DNA from: Lithodes maja
Lineage: Eukaryota; Arthropoda; Malacostraca; Decapoda; Lithodidae
Assembly (NCBI GenBank): GCA_037953745.1
Contig: JBAKBP010006584.1
Location: 44,896-108,895 of the forward strand
Direction: 5' to 3'
DNA: 64,000 bases
Shown here in pieces: positions 31,998 through 43,819 of the stretch. The position numbers were made by a program, and so were the translations under genes. The notes beneath the pieces were generated by a model. That model ran no database searches, was not told where the DNA came from, and saw nothing but the letters and a program-made list of their open reading frames with translations. The first letter of the stretch is position 1, and the number at the start of each line of letters is the position of its first letter.

Positions 31998-34075
31998 AGA
32001 ACGGCTGAAATTTGTAGAGCTACGACGCAAAGCCAAAAAGTTAATTAAGCAAAGTAAAAAGACCTTAGAGTTACATATTGCGAATCAAAGTAAAACAAAC
32101 CCGAAAGAATTCTATAGTTATATCAGAAAGAAAAAAGTAGTTACTTCAACTGTTGGACCGTTAGTCGATGAAAATGGAGAATACACCAAAGACGAAGTAC
32201 AAATGAGTAATGCCCTCAATACCTTCTTTGCATCAGTTTTTACAACAGAAGACCTCAGTGATATCCCTACACCATCGCCGATTCAGATTGATAATTCAGA
32301 TGTTCTAAGCAATATCACCGTTACAGAGAGAGAAGTATTGAATTGTTTAGATAAACTCAAGGTAAATAAAACGCCTGGACCTGATACAATCTCGCCTAGA
32401 GTTCTAAAGGAAGCTAAGGATGAGCTCTCCAAACCACTGACATTACTATTCAATAAATCCTTGCAGTCTGGAACTATGCCCGATCAGTGGAAGCTAGCCA
32501 ACGTAACACCGATATTCAAAAAAGGCAGCAAATCCCTACCCAGTAACTATCGTCCAATTAGCTTAACCTCAGTTGTATGTAAAATGCTGGAAACGGTCAT
32601 ACGAGACAGACTCGTAAATCACTTAGAGGAAAATAACATACTTAAAGATACTCAACACGGCTTTCGTAAAAAACGTTCCTGTTTAACAAACCTCTTAGAC
32701 TTCTTCCACGATATCCTCAACCTCTACGATGAGAGTAAAGCTGTAGATATTATATACCTTGATTTTCAAAAGGCCTTTGACAAAGTTCCCCACAAACGTT
32801 TACTGCTAAAACTAAAAGCGCATGGAATACAAGACGGTGTGTTGAAATGGATAGAAAATTGGCTCAGCGACAGAAAGCAAAGAGTAGTCATAAACGGTAA
32901 GGCATCTAAATGGACCAATGTAAGTAGCGGGGTACCCCAGGGATCGATACTAGGACCAATTCTCTTTCTAATTTACATCAACGACATAGATGAGGGCCTC
33001 ACCTGTACAATCTCAAAATTTGCCGACGATACAAAAATTGCAAATAGCGTACTCTCAAAAGAACAAGTTGACGATATGCAACACAATCTAGATAAATTGT
33101 CATGTTGGGCCCAAATTTGGCAAATGAGTTTCAATGCGGATAAATGTAAAGTACTACATATCGGATACCTAAATGAGAAAGCAAACTATTCGATGAATGG
33201 CACTCAGCTTAAGAATGTAAACAGAGAAACCGATCTGGGAGTATCAATATCGAGTAACCTAAAACCGAGTCAACAATGTTCAGAAGTTGTTAAGAAGGCA
33301 AACAAAATAATTGGCTTTATAGGCAGGTCATTTGAGCATAAATCCAAAGAAGTTATCCTAACCCTTTACAATTCCTTAGTCCGCCCTCTTCTGGAATACT
33401 GCGTTCAATCCTGGTGCCCTTATTACCAAAAAGATATAAACAAGCTAGAACGAGTTCAACGTAGAGTTACCAAAATGATACCTAGCCTAAAGAACAAACC
33501 ATACGAAGAGCGTCTTAGAGAATTAAATCTATTTCCTTTAACCCAGCGCAGATTAAGAGGTGACTTAATTCAAGTGTTCAAAATCATCAAAGGCATCGAC
33601 AATATGAACTGTAGTAAGTACTTCACTATCGACCAATCTAATTACACGCGGGGAAACGGTTGCAAAATTATTGGTAAATCTTTTAACTCACACGAATCTA
33701 AGAATTTCTTCTTCAATCGAGTTGTCAACTTGTGGAATGGGCTTCCCCGAAACGTTATAGACTGCATCACCGTTGATTCATTTAAACTCCGCCTAGACAA
33801 ATATCTCGCTTCAAACCCGCGACTGACTGCGTTTGTAAATGAATAACTTTATTTTATCCTCCCCTCAGTTACTAACCCATCTGTCCCCTACTAACTTCCT
33901 AATCCTGCCACGGACATTAGTTCCAGGGCAGTAATTCCCTTTCCAATGTTCCCTTACCCACTCTAAACCACTGTTTGGACACTTGATCCTCAGTGTTTTG
34001 GAGGACAAGCAACCTAGAAGGGTCACTAGATCTGTTGTTGCTTGATTTCCTTTGTACTTCCTTTGTACTTTGTAC
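31998..34075 (+). mobile_element. CR1-type LINE, family B, copy B1 (5' truncated)
   Basis: It begins inside the region linking endonuclease to RT, after a (TCC)-rich stretch. It ends in the family's 3' UTR (33847 onward) and terminal direct repeat 'tcctttgtact'. Three other copies share this UTR. Confidence 0.9.
32001..33846 (+). CDS. CR1-B1 reverse transcriptase (5' truncated, otherwise open)
   Basis: The open frame from EERLKFVELRRKAKKLIKQ to the stop has all RT motifs: NKTPGPDTISP, NYRPISLTSV, HGFRKKRSC, YLDFQKAFDKVPH (near 32755), SGVPQGSILGP (near 32928), FADDTK (near 33019), and the CR1 C-terminal block RRLRGDLIQVFKIIKG. No endonuclease is left, so it cannot retrotranspose by itself. 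The apparent frame extends upstream through microsatellite to 31852, which is not element sequence. Confidence 0.88.
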
Positions 34076-34167
34076 ACCAATGTCAGATAACCTCTCCCCC
34101 CTTGAAGAGACCATTTACACACAATCCCCTACTCATCCTCACAACCACACACTGATACCATTTGTCA

Positions 34168-34214
<47 letters not shown>

Positions 34215-34300
34215 CATACTACTACTACTACTATACACGTAAAACACACTAATAGTATTTGCCTTCTACCCTTACTACTACTACTACGGTACCGGTACTA
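34168..34300. repeat. (ACT)n microsatellite
   Basis: Runs of ACT triplets, with more at 34276-34305 and 34398-34420. The same triplet lies in the 3' UTR of the RLE-type LINE here. Confidence 0.92.
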
Positions 34301-34309
34301 CTACTTCGA

Positions 34310-34420
34310 TTTTAATTTAATATTGTACATTCATTAAATTTTACAAGCATCAGATATTACTATTCTACACCATGCAACTTCAATCCAGTCGCCTCCCCAC
34401 TACTACTACTACTACTACTA

Positions 34421-34425
<5 letters not shown>
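34310..34425 (-). mobile_element. RLE-type LINE, short fragment C0
   Basis: 'tttaatattgtac(a)', 'acaagcatcagatattacta' and 'caccatgcaacttcaatcc' repeat the C1 3' UTR at 34670-34748. It is cut before the coding region by (ACT)n. Confidence 0.7.
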
Positions 34426-34452
<27 letters not shown>

Positions 34453-36885
34453 TCAGTCTGTGCATCCCCTCTTTGGACCCTAGACCAGGTCAGAATAGTC
34501 ATCAAAGCGCCTGACTTCGTTGTCATTCAGCTACTTCCTATTCCGGGGTAAGCACTCAGACTCATCATCGTGGATTACTGCTACTACATTGATTTGTATT
34601 TAATATTTTTCATACATTTCATGTTACTACTACTACCATCACCACCTCCACCATCACCACCACCACTACCTTATATTTAATATTGTACACATACTAAATT
34701 TCACAAGCATCAGATACTACTATTCTACACCATGCAACTTCAATCCAGTCTCCTTCCAATGCGACCCTCTGCCACTGCTGCCTCGTAGTCTACTTCTGCC
34801 ACCGTCACTGGTTGTGGTGCAGACCTTCTTGTTCCCCGCAGGCATAGTAGTGCTGATCTGAGCAATGAGAATGATAGACGGCATCTCATCCAGGCTACGA
34901 CGTGGCTCCTAGGCTGTTGCTTCTTCTCTGCGATGATCTCTGCTAGCCTTGAATAGAAGCACTGGGCCCTGGGTCCCATCCCTCCTGATGTGGTGAAGAC
35001 TAGTGGGGTAAAGCTGCCATGTTCGATGTGTAAGATCCTTTCTCCATATGTCCTGACCTTCTCTCGTTCGTTCCTCTTGTGTGCAGCCTCCAGAGATAGC
35101 TCGCTGTAGCTGTGGGCCATTGGGTCAAATACTCTTATGTCAAAGAACGCTCGCTGTGCATTTGTCCAAAAGCCTCTTGCACTAACGTCCACTCTTGCTT
35201 CAGTGGATGTGTTGGCCGTCCTGTGCTGCATGATCTCTCCATCCAAGGGAATGAGTGATGGTTCGCTCACCACATCTCTACACACCTCCCTGAGCATGTT
35301 CGCTGTTACATCTCTTACTTCATCGTGCCTGATGCTGACGAATCCTCCTTTCTTACATATCATGGTGTGGTCTGTATCGTTGATGGTTCCACAAACGCAT
35401 GGATCGGGCAGTCCTTCAATCGGCCAATCATACCTCAGTGCAATAGCATCATTAAATTCTTGTTTGTTGAGATTGAAGCTTTTTGCCTTGATTGGTAGTG
35501 TTGTCAGCCAATTTGAAGCGCCCGTTTCTTGTGCTATTTGTAGTTTTCTTGTTTGTCTCGGGTGAAGTTGTCCCATCAATTGTGCCAGGTCATTTTTCTG
35601 TGAGTTTTGCCTCTCTGACGTGATGGTCTTTCTGATGTTGTAGATGTCTGCCTGGTCTACTTCACCGTCAGAATCTTGTGCTATGATACGGTCAGTGAGA
35701 GATCCTGTTATCTTTACTGAGTTCTGGTATTCCGTTACTGCCCTCTTCACTGGGTCGATGATTCCCATCCCTCCCAACCTAGGAGACAGTGCGAGCAGCT
35801 CCCTCTCTGTATCATTCGGGGTGTGCAACTTTATCCACGCTGGGATGAGTTTGTCTCTGATGGCATCTTCCAGCGGTTGAAGTAATGCGCTCACATTTGG
35901 AACGGTTCTCATCAAGTAGGTCCAGCGATGTTTGACCCCATATGTGAATGCCGAATACGCGGCCTGTGGTTCCGTCTTTGCAATATTGGCCAGTTTCTCA
36001 ATTTCTTTTACCCATTCTCTGACCTTCTCCTCTATGTATTTGTTCTTGAACTCTTCCGTGCCGATCACCGCCCCAAGGTGACGCTGTCCGTCCTTTGTTA
36101 CTACCACTTCACTACCGCTGAAAGCTTCTACCGCCCTTTCATAATGTTCTATTTTTACTATTAGTATTGACTTTCTGGCATTTGGATGGTACCCTATTTT
36201 TGGTCCTACCTCTGATATTTGCTCCCACCAGTGCTTGAGATTGTTGACTTTCCCCGCTCCAGTGAGATCGTCTGCATAGGCCACCTGCTTTACTTGCGTC
36301 ACCTCATGGCTTGTTAAGGTTAGCAACACTGAGAGACCTAAGGCGTACATTGCCATTGCTACTGGGTCACCTTGTGTGGTTCCTTCCATTGATTTCAGAG
36401 GTGTTCCCCCTCGTGTGTTCTGGTTGTTTACTATGAAGAGGTCCGCAGGCTTTTTATAGGTGTTCTCTACATAGGTGGCAAAACTGGGGCATTTTACTTT
36501 GATGTTATGTATTGCCGTCTTTCTGTTGATGGTGTTAAAGGCGTTTGTTGCATCCACTAGCAGCACAGATTCACAGTCCACTTGCTCATATATTTTTCTT
36601 ATGGCATGAATTGCTGCCTCTCCCCCTGCTTGGTGGCCGGCACACACTTGGAGATTACCGGCCGCTGACCGCACATCGTCTTTCACCACTTCCATTATGC
36701 ATTTTCCGATGATTCTTCTCAGCACTTCACCCACTCCTACTGGTCTGCATCCTGGATTCTTGTCTAAAGGTATTAGACGACAAGCTGTGTAAGCCTCCAA
36801 ATGTTGACAATTTTGGGTGGTCATCTTTCTTGCAAGAGCTGCCAGAGCCCTACATAAGTCTGTTGCTGCTAGTCCAAAGATTGCT
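34426..36885 (-). mobile_element. LINE with restriction-like endonuclease, copy C1
   Basis: The 3' end is a poly(A), seen as poly(T) at about 34424-34442, followed by a UTR with CAC/ACT triplets to 34739. The 5' end joins directly to the poly(A) of copy C2 at 36886-36905. It is therefore head-to-tail with C2. Confidence 0.87.
34740..36885 (-). CDS. Reverse transcriptase with C-terminal restriction-like endonuclease (C1)
   Basis: The element-derived frame starts at FGLAATDLCRAL; upstream Lys codons come from C2's poly(A). RT motifs: RLIPLDKNPGCRPVGVGE, HQAGGEAAIHAIRKI, LLVDATNAFNTINR, EGTTQGDPVAMAMYALG and AYADDLTGAGK (YADDL codons at bases 36264-36278). The C-terminal region has a Cys/His cluster (DPCVCG, DTDHTMICKKGG) then RHDEVRD, EARVDVSARGFW and AFFDIRVFDP, which fit a PD-(D/E)xK endonuclease. 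This order (RT, CCHC, RLE) is that of R2/NeSL-like site-specific LINEs; TTQGDP is unusual, and I cannot assign a clade. N-terminal zinc fingers are missing, so it is 5' truncated, but 700 codons are open. Confidence 0.82.
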
Positions 36886-38623
36886 TTTTTTTTTTTTTTT
36901 TTTTTAACAACCACTCAGCCTGTGCATCCCCTCTTTGGACCCTAAATCTGGTCAGAACAGTCATCAAAGCGCCCGACTTGGTAGTCATTCAGCTACTTCC
37001 TATTCCGGGGTCAGCACTCAGACTCATCATCGTGGATTACTACTACTACATTGATTTTTATTTAATATTTTTCATACATTTTATTATATTACTACTACCA
37101 CCACCACCACCACCACCACCTTATATTTAATATTGTACACATATTTTATTTCACAAGCATCAGACACTACTATTCTACACCATGCAACTTCAATCCAGTC
37201 TCCTTCCTATGCGACCCTCTGCTACCGCTGCCTCGTAGTCCACTTCTGCCACCGTCACTGGTTTTGGTGCAGACCGTCTTGTTCCCCGCAGGCATAGTAG
37301 TGCTGATCTGAGCTATGAGAAAGATAGACTGCACCTCATCCAGGCTACGACGTGGCTCCTAGGCTGTTGCTTCTTCTCTGCGATGATTTCTGCTAGCCTT
37401 GAATAGAAGCACTGGGCCCTGGGTCCCATTCCTCCAGCTGTGGTGAATACTAGTTAGGTAAAGCTGCCCTGTTCGACATTTAAGATCCTTTCCCCATATG
37501 CCCTGACCTTCTCTTGTTCGTTCCTCTTGTGTGCCGCATCCAGAGACAGCTCTCTGTAGATGTGGGCCATTGGGTCAAATACTCTTATGTCAAAGAACGC
37601 GCTCTGTGCGTTTGTCCAAAAGCCTCTTGCACTAACGTCCAATCTTGCTTCAATGGATGTGTTGGCCGTTCTGTGCTGCAGGATCTCTCCACCCAAGGGA
37701 ATGAGTGATGGTTCGCTCACCACATCTCTACACAGCTCCATGAGCATGTTCGCCGTTACATCTCTTACTTCATCGTGCCTGATGCTGATGAATCCTCCTT
37801 TCTTACATATCATGGTGTGGTCTGTATCGTTGATGGTTCCACAAACGCATCAATCGGGTAGTCCTTCAATCGGCCAATCATACCTCAGTGCAATAGCATT
37901 GTTAAATTCTTGTTTGTTGAGATTGAAGCGTTTTGCCTTGATTGGTAGTGTTGTCAGCCAATTTGAAGCGCCCGTTTCTTGTGCTATTTGTAGTTTTCTC
38001 GTTTGTCTCGGGAGAAGTTGTCCCATCAATTGTGCCAGGTCATTTTTCTGTGAGTTTTGCCTCTCTGACGTGATGGTCTTTTCTGATGTTGTAGATGTCC
38101 GCCTGGTCCACTTTACCGTCCGAATCTTGTGCTACGATACGGTCTGTGAGAGATCCTGTTATCTTTACCGAGTTCAGGTATTCCGTTGTCGCCCTCCTCA
38201 CTGGGTTGATGATTCCCAGCCCTCCCAACCTAGAAGGCAGTGCGAGCAGCTCCCTCTCTGTATCATTCGGGGTGTGTGACGTTCTCCACGCTGGGATGAG
38301 TTTGTCTCTGATGGCATCTTCCAGCGGTTGTAGTAATGCGCTCACATTTGGAACGGTTCGCATCAAGTAGGTCCAGCGATGTTTGACCCCATATGTGAAT
38401 GCCGAATACGTAGCCTGTGGTTCCGTCTTTGCAATATTGGCCAGTTTCTCAATTTCTTTTACCCATTCTCTGACCTCCTCTATGTATTTGTTCTTGAACT
38501 CTTCCGTGTCTATCACTGCCCCAAGGTGACGCTGTCCGTCCTTTGTTACTACCACTTCACTACCACTGAAAGCTTCTGACGCATTTTCATAATGTTCTGG
38601 TTTTACTAAATTAGTATTGACTA
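36886..38623 (-). pseudogene. RLE-type LINE, copy C2, decayed
   Basis: It is closely similar to C1 but shorter: the 5' end is cut after the YADD region, near 38623, beside (ACT)n-like triplets. It retains EHYENASEAFSGSEVVV, TYGVKHRWTYLMRTVPN, the Cys/His cluster (one cysteine codon is affected near 37850 by a stop) and ARLDVSARGFWTNAQ. Frames 38040-38666 and 37454-37813 are separated by a frame change near 38082 and a stop near 37850; a further stop (TAA, from 'ttag') ends the frame at 37454. The 3' end has poly(A) (36886-36905). Confidence 0.85.
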
Positions 38624-38663
38624 ATACTACTACTCCTACTACTACTCCTACTACTCCTACTAT

Positions 38664-40791
38664 CAAACTGCCTGCTTGCTAAACAAATTTGCTAATGATA
38701 GATTAAAATCCTCACAAAATGACGAAGAACGGGTGAAATTTGTAGAGCTACGATGCAAAGCCAAAAAGTTAATTAAGCAAAGTAAAAAGACCTTAGAGTT
38801 ACATATTGCGAATTAAAGTAAAACAAACCCGAAAGAATTCTATAGTTATATCAGAAAGAAAAAAGTAGTTACTTCAACTGTTGGACCGTTAGTCTCGATG
38901 AAAATGGAGAATACACCAAAGACGAAGTACAAATGAGTAATGCCCTCAATACCTTCTTTGCATCAGTTTTTACAACAGAAGACCTCAGTGATATCCCTAC
39001 ACCATCGCCGATTCAGATTGATAATTCAGATGTTCTAAGCAATATCACCGTTACAGAGAGAGAAGTATTGAATTGTTTAGATAAACTCAAGGTAAATAAA
39101 ACGCCAGGACCTGATACAATCTCGCCTAGAGTTCTAAAGGAAGCTAAGGATGAGCTCTCCAAACCACTGACATTACTATTCAATAAATCCTTGCAGTCTG
39201 GAACTATGCCTGATCAGTGGAAGCTAGCCAACGTAACACCGATATTAAAAAAAGGCAGCAAATCCCTATCCAGTAACTATCGTCCAATTAGCTTAACCTC
39301 AGTTGTATGTAAAATGCTAGAAACGGTCATACGAGACAGACTCGTAAATCACTTAGAGGAAAATAACATACTTAAAGATACTCAACACGGCTTTCCTAAA
39401 AAACGTTCCTGTTTAACAAACCTCTTAGACTTCTTCCACGATATCCTCAACCTCTACGATGAGAGTAAAGCTGTAGATATTATATACCTTGATTTTCAAA
39501 AGGCCTTTGACAAAGTTCCCCACAAACGTTTACTGCTAAAACTAAAAGCGCATGGAATACAAGACGGTGTGTTGAAATGGATAGAAAATTGGCCCAGCGA
39601 CAGAAAGCAAAGAGTAGTCATAAACGGTAAGGCATCTAAATGGACCAATGTAAGTAGCGGGGTACCCCAGGGATCGGTACTAGGTCCAATTCTCTTTCTA
39701 ATTTACATCAACGACATAGATAAGGGTCTCACCTGTACAATCTCAAAATTTGCTGACGATACAAAAATTGCAAATAGCGTACTCTCAAAAGAACAAGTTG
39801 ACGATATGCAACACAATCTAGATAAATTGTCATGTTGGGCCCAAATTTGGCAAATGAGTTTCAATGCGGATAAATGTAAAGTACTACATATCGGATACCT
39901 AAATGAGAAAGCAAACTATTCGATGAATGGCACTCAGCTTAAGAATGTAAACAGAGAAACCGATCTGGGAGTAACAATATCGAGTCAACAATGTTCAGAA
40001 GTTGTTACGAAGGCAAACAAAATAATTGGCTTTATAGGCAGGTCATTTGAGCATAAATCCAAAGAAGTTATCCTAACCCTTTACAATTCCTTAGTCCGCC
40101 CTCTTCTGGAATATTGCATTCAATCCTGGTGCCCTTATTACCAAAAAGATATAAACAAGCTAGAACGAGTTCAACGTAGAGTTACCAAAATGATACCTAG
40201 CCTAAAGAACAAACCATACGAAGAGCGTCTTAGAGAATTAAATCTATTTCCTTTAACCCAGCGCAGATTAAGAGGTGACTTAATTCAAGTGTTCAAAATC
40301 ATCAAAGGCATCGACAATATGGACTGTAGTAAGTACTTCACTATCGACCAATCTAATTACACGCAGGGAAACGGTTGCAAAATTATTGGTAAATCTTTTA
40401 ACTCACACGAATCTAAGAATTTCTTCTTCAATCGAGTTGTCAACTTGTGGAATGGGCTTCCCCGAAACGTTATAGACTGCATCACCGTTGATTCATTTAA
40501 ACTCCGCCTAGACAAATATCTCGCATCAAACCCGCGACTGACTGCGTTTGTAAATGAATAACTTTATTTTATCCCCCCCCCCTCAGTTACTAACCCATAT
40601 GTCCCCTACTAACTTCCTAATTCTGCCACGGACATTAGTTCCAGGGCAGTAATTCCCTTTCCAATGTTCCCTTACCCACTCTAGACCACTGTTTGGACAC
40701 TTGATCCTCAGTGTTTTGGAGGACAAGCAACCTAGAAGGGTCACTAGATCTGTTGTTGCTTGATTTCCTTTGTACCCTTTGTACTACTACT
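38664..40791 (+). mobile_element. CR1-type LINE family B, copy B2 (5' truncated)
   Basis: It begins 'actgcctgcttgctaaac', matching B3 at 45676, and ends with the family UTR and 'cctttgtaccctttgtact'. Both flanks are ACT-type triplet repeats (38624-38662 and 40792-40803). Confidence 0.9.
38675..40561 (+). pseudogene. CR1-B2 reverse transcriptase, broken
   Basis: The RT frame is open from 38933 to 40561 (YLDFQKAFDKVPH, GVPQGSVLGP, FADDTK). Upstream it is closed by AATTAAAGT at 38812-38820 (CAA to TAA against B1 and B3) and by two extra bases near 38894. A 15-base in-frame deletion removes NLKPS near 39985, and HGFRKKRS has become HGFPKKRS. It is an inactive copy. Confidence 0.88.
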
Positions 40792-40860
40792 ACTACTACT
40801 ACTATTTTCATTTAATATTGTACATTCATTATATTTTACAAACACCAGATAATACTCTAT
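40786..40860 (-). mobile_element. RLE-type LINE UTR fragment C3
   Basis: 'tttaatattgtacattcatt' and 'tttacaaacaccagataata' match C1/C0 UTR sequence directly beyond the ACT tract that ends B2, so B2 probably landed in the ACT repeat of a C-family UTR. Confidence 0.55.
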
Positions 40861-40864
40861 TCCT

Positions 40865-41060
40865 ACTATTCGCTATTGCTTGCCAGGAAATAATCGATAC
40901 CTAAAAATGGCACGAAAGGTCTTAAAATTGATAACGAAATGGGGCGAAAGCTGTTAAAATCGTCAAACTAATGGGCCGAACGTCTTATAATCTCAAAACT
41001 AGTGGGGCTAAACATTAGGGAGAAGGGGGTCCAGAAAAACGGTCTGCCTCCCCTTAATTA
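40865..41060 (-). repeat. RB repeat copy
   Basis: 'aagtggggctaaacattag'-like order: 'cttaaaattgataacgaaat', 'atgggccgaacgtcttataa', 'gggagaagggggtccagaaa', ending 'cctccccttaatt'. It matches the RB right arm at 12830-12965. Confidence 0.75.
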
Positions 41061-41134
41061 AGAATTGGAATTAACAAAACTATCAAACTATTCATGTCAG
41101 TGATGGAGATTATGTAAAGTAAGGGTGAGGTAAT

Positions 41135-41218
41135 TGTTAACCTCTCTTTTCATTTGTGCTAGAATTAGACGTTTTTGGGCAGCTTAAGAAGGATGTGTGG
41201 TAGTAAAAGGGGTTAAGT
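41135..41218. mobile_element. Short M1-like MITE
   Basis: 'ttaacctctcttttcat', 'gctagaattagacg', 'gcagcttaagaaggatgtgt' and 'aaaaggggttaa' give a mini-element with TTAACC/GGTTAA ends. Confidence 0.6.
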
Positions 41219-41399
41219 GAGATAGTTTGAATCCTGTTGAATTCTGTAGAAAAATTCGGCTGGTTCCTCTGAAACTTCTGGCTCTCTATCGCTGACACGG
41301 AAATTCGGACAGGACAGGGAGAAAAAAGAAGTTGATTTGTAATCTAAGCTAACTCTATTTACTACAATTCTGAAAGGGAACAGATGTATGAAAATCAAT

Positions 41400-42150
41400 A
41401 TACATTGCGGTATGCGTTGACATTTCGTTGCGCGTTATTCTGAAAGAAACTGTGTTAATCGGGGGTTATTTGCCATGTGTTTATCCAGATGGTTCTTAAA
41501 TGTTTCGACAGTATTACAGTTTACAATGTTCGAGGGTAGTCTGTTCCAATTATTCACAACGCGGTTGAAGAAGAAATGCTTCGCCTCGTGAGATTGAAAA
41601 CGCTTGCCTATAATCTTATAACCATTGTTTCTCGTGTTTGCTTGATTGATCGTAAATAATTCGCTTACATTTAGGTTGCTGAATCCCTTGAAGATTTTGA
41701 ACACCTCTATTAGGTTACCTCTCATTCTGCGCTTTGTTAAGCTAAACAAATTTAGTTCTTTTAAGCGCTCTTCGTACGGTTTATTACGCAATCTAGGTAT
41801 AATTTTAGTGACTCTGCGTTGCACCTTTTCAAGTTTATTTATGTCCTTTCGGTAGTACGGTGACCAGAATTGCACGCAGTATTCGAGATGGGGACGCACC
41901 AATGAGTTGAATAGAGTAAGTATGATTTTTTCTGATTTGAATTTGAATGTTCTGCCGATGAAACCCACCAATTTATTAGCAGTTTTTATTACCTCTGTAC
42001 ACTGTTTACTCGGCTTCAGGTCACTTGATATTATAACTCCCAGATCCTTTTCATTATTTGTATTTGATAGTTGAATGTTGAGTAATCTTTTTTTAGCGTT
42101 GTTACTACCGATGTGTAATACTTTTCATTTGTCTATGTTGAATTTCATAG
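41400..42150 (-). pseudogene. CR1-type LINE, diverged family, C-terminal fragment
   Basis: The open part (41435-41971) reads MVGFIGRTFKFKSEKIILTL, RRVTKIIPRLRNKPYEERL and RRMRGNLIEVFKIFKG, the C-terminal domain of a CR1 relative of family B with many substitutions. Homology extends upstream to about 42150 (NEKDLGVIISSDLKPSKQC) without an open frame. It is 5' truncated next to GGA/GTA triplets. Confidence 0.85.
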
Positions 42151-42238
42151 AGGAGGAGGAGGAGGAGTAGTAGTAGTAGTAGTAGTACTAGTATGAGGAG
42201 GAGGAGTAGTAGTATGAGTATTATTATTATTATTATTA

Positions 42239-42289
<51 letters not shown>

Positions 42290-42290
42290 T
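42151..42290. repeat. (GGA)n, (GTA)n and (TTA)n microsatellites
   Basis: Adjacent triplet tracts that change motif along the length, next to the 5' truncated CR1 fragment. Confidence 0.93.
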
Positions 42291-42445
42291 GTAGTTGTAA
42301 ACAAATGTACAATAAATGTGTATAACCTCAACAAACATGCAGTATATGTACTACAAGAGTAATGGTATCTAGCTTCCGCCTGACATAATGAATAACGAGG
42401 TGTCTTTCATGATTTACTGATCGCGACTCTCGCAAAAATATCACT

Positions 42446-42518
42446 CGACCTTGCCAGGATTCGAACCTGGAATCTTCTGATCCGTAGTCAGACGCGTTAT
42501 CCGTTGCGCCACAAGGCC
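42446..42518 (-). tRNA. tRNA-Arg (anticodon ACG)
   Basis: A 73-base gene with a full cloverleaf. The acceptor GGCCTTG pairs with CAAGGTC (one G-U), the D arm is GCGC-AACGGATAA-CGC, the anticodon arm is CTGA-CTACGGA-TCAG with ACG centred in the loop, and the T arm is CCAGG-TTCGAAT-CCTGG. The discriminator is G. CCA is not encoded, as in eukaryotes. Internal A and B boxes are intact, and a TTTTT Pol III terminator follows about 10 bases downstream (42432-42436 on the plus strand as A5). It is the only clearly functional-looking RNA gene here. Confidence 0.95.
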
Positions 42519-42533
42519 CTTCTTACATTGTAG

Positions 42534-42538
<5 letters not shown>

Positions 42539-42589
<51 letters not shown>
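42539..42589. repeat. (CT)n microsatellite
   Basis: About 25 CT dinucleotides just upstream of the tRNA gene. Confidence 0.97.
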
Positions 42590-42591
<2 letters not shown>

Positions 42592-43787
42592 TCCACCAAT
42601 ATTACCAACCCATCCATTATTTACTCAGTTCATATGCCTACCAATTTAACAATTTGCTAACCCAGTACTTGCTCATATATTTTATACATTAGCATATACC
42701 CATTTCCTTCGTTATCCAATTATACTTTTATAAGGTACTCACTTTTAATCCCACATATTTACTTATTCGCACATTATACACAGTCAAAATCAATTGTTCT
42801 ACTTCCATCTTGTTCATAAATCGTGTGAATAAAGTTGCAATAACTTTTTATCGATTTTCCTCATGTGTTTTAAAAAGGCCGTGACTATGACTATTGACTA
42901 TTTGTTTCACGGTGCAAACGCGACGAGATTAGAAGATATTATATATATATATATCTGTCTCGAAGAATCTTTTGACTCACATATCATTCATAATCGGCAT
43001 AAAATAACCTAGCTATAACCAAATAATAAAGCTTAATATATATCAATAAATTAATACATACTGTAGATAATGATAACATTGTACTGAAAGGGTTACTCTT
43101 CACATAATGTCCACCCCCAAACACAGTAAGTCTCTCACAACTTCCCACACAGAAATCGATTGATTTACTCACATAGAATTAACTTTTTACATTCAATTCC
43201 AGCATTATCCCCCCCCCACACACAAGTCAGTCAGAGCGGTTCGTCACTTATCATTACTGTTCGTGTTGTTGTTGTTGTTGTTTTTCCCCAAGCTGCCTGG
43301 CCGAACAGCCCCAAGGCCCCGAGCAAGGTCAAGGCCATAACCGAGTGCCCCACAGAACCCTCCCCGCCGACCACAATAAAGCCTGGGTGACCGAAGTCAC
43401 TCATGGCGGGGAGCTGAGGAGGGTGCAGAGACGCCCGGGAAACGAAAGCCCCACACAGGGCCCTGTGCCCCTCAGCAATTATGAAGAGAAAGTTGAGGGG
43501 CAAAGGAAAAATGTGACGCTTTGGCTTCCAATCTTGGTAGATTGGGAGGTCAATCCACGGAAAAGACGCCGTCACTTGAGATCTAGAAAATATATAAGTA
43601 AAAGGAACAGTCAGAGTAAGCTATGGGTATGGCAGAGATCGCTCAGTTCTCACTCTGATAGACCAGCCCATCACCACTGTTCGTGTTCTCTCCCCTTCTA
43701 TCGTTCACACATGATAAAGGGGGATTATAACACGGGCCATATTCCTTTCTATCTTTTCTTGGCAACTCTGATTTGGCAGCTTCCGAG

Positions 43788-43819
<32 letters not shown>

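Noticed and set aside
34740..36885. RLE-type LINE as a DIRS or Penelope element
   Set aside because: YADDL with a downstream Cys/His cluster and PD-(D/E)xK-like region fits RLE LINEs; there is no tyrosine recombinase or GIY-YIG domain.
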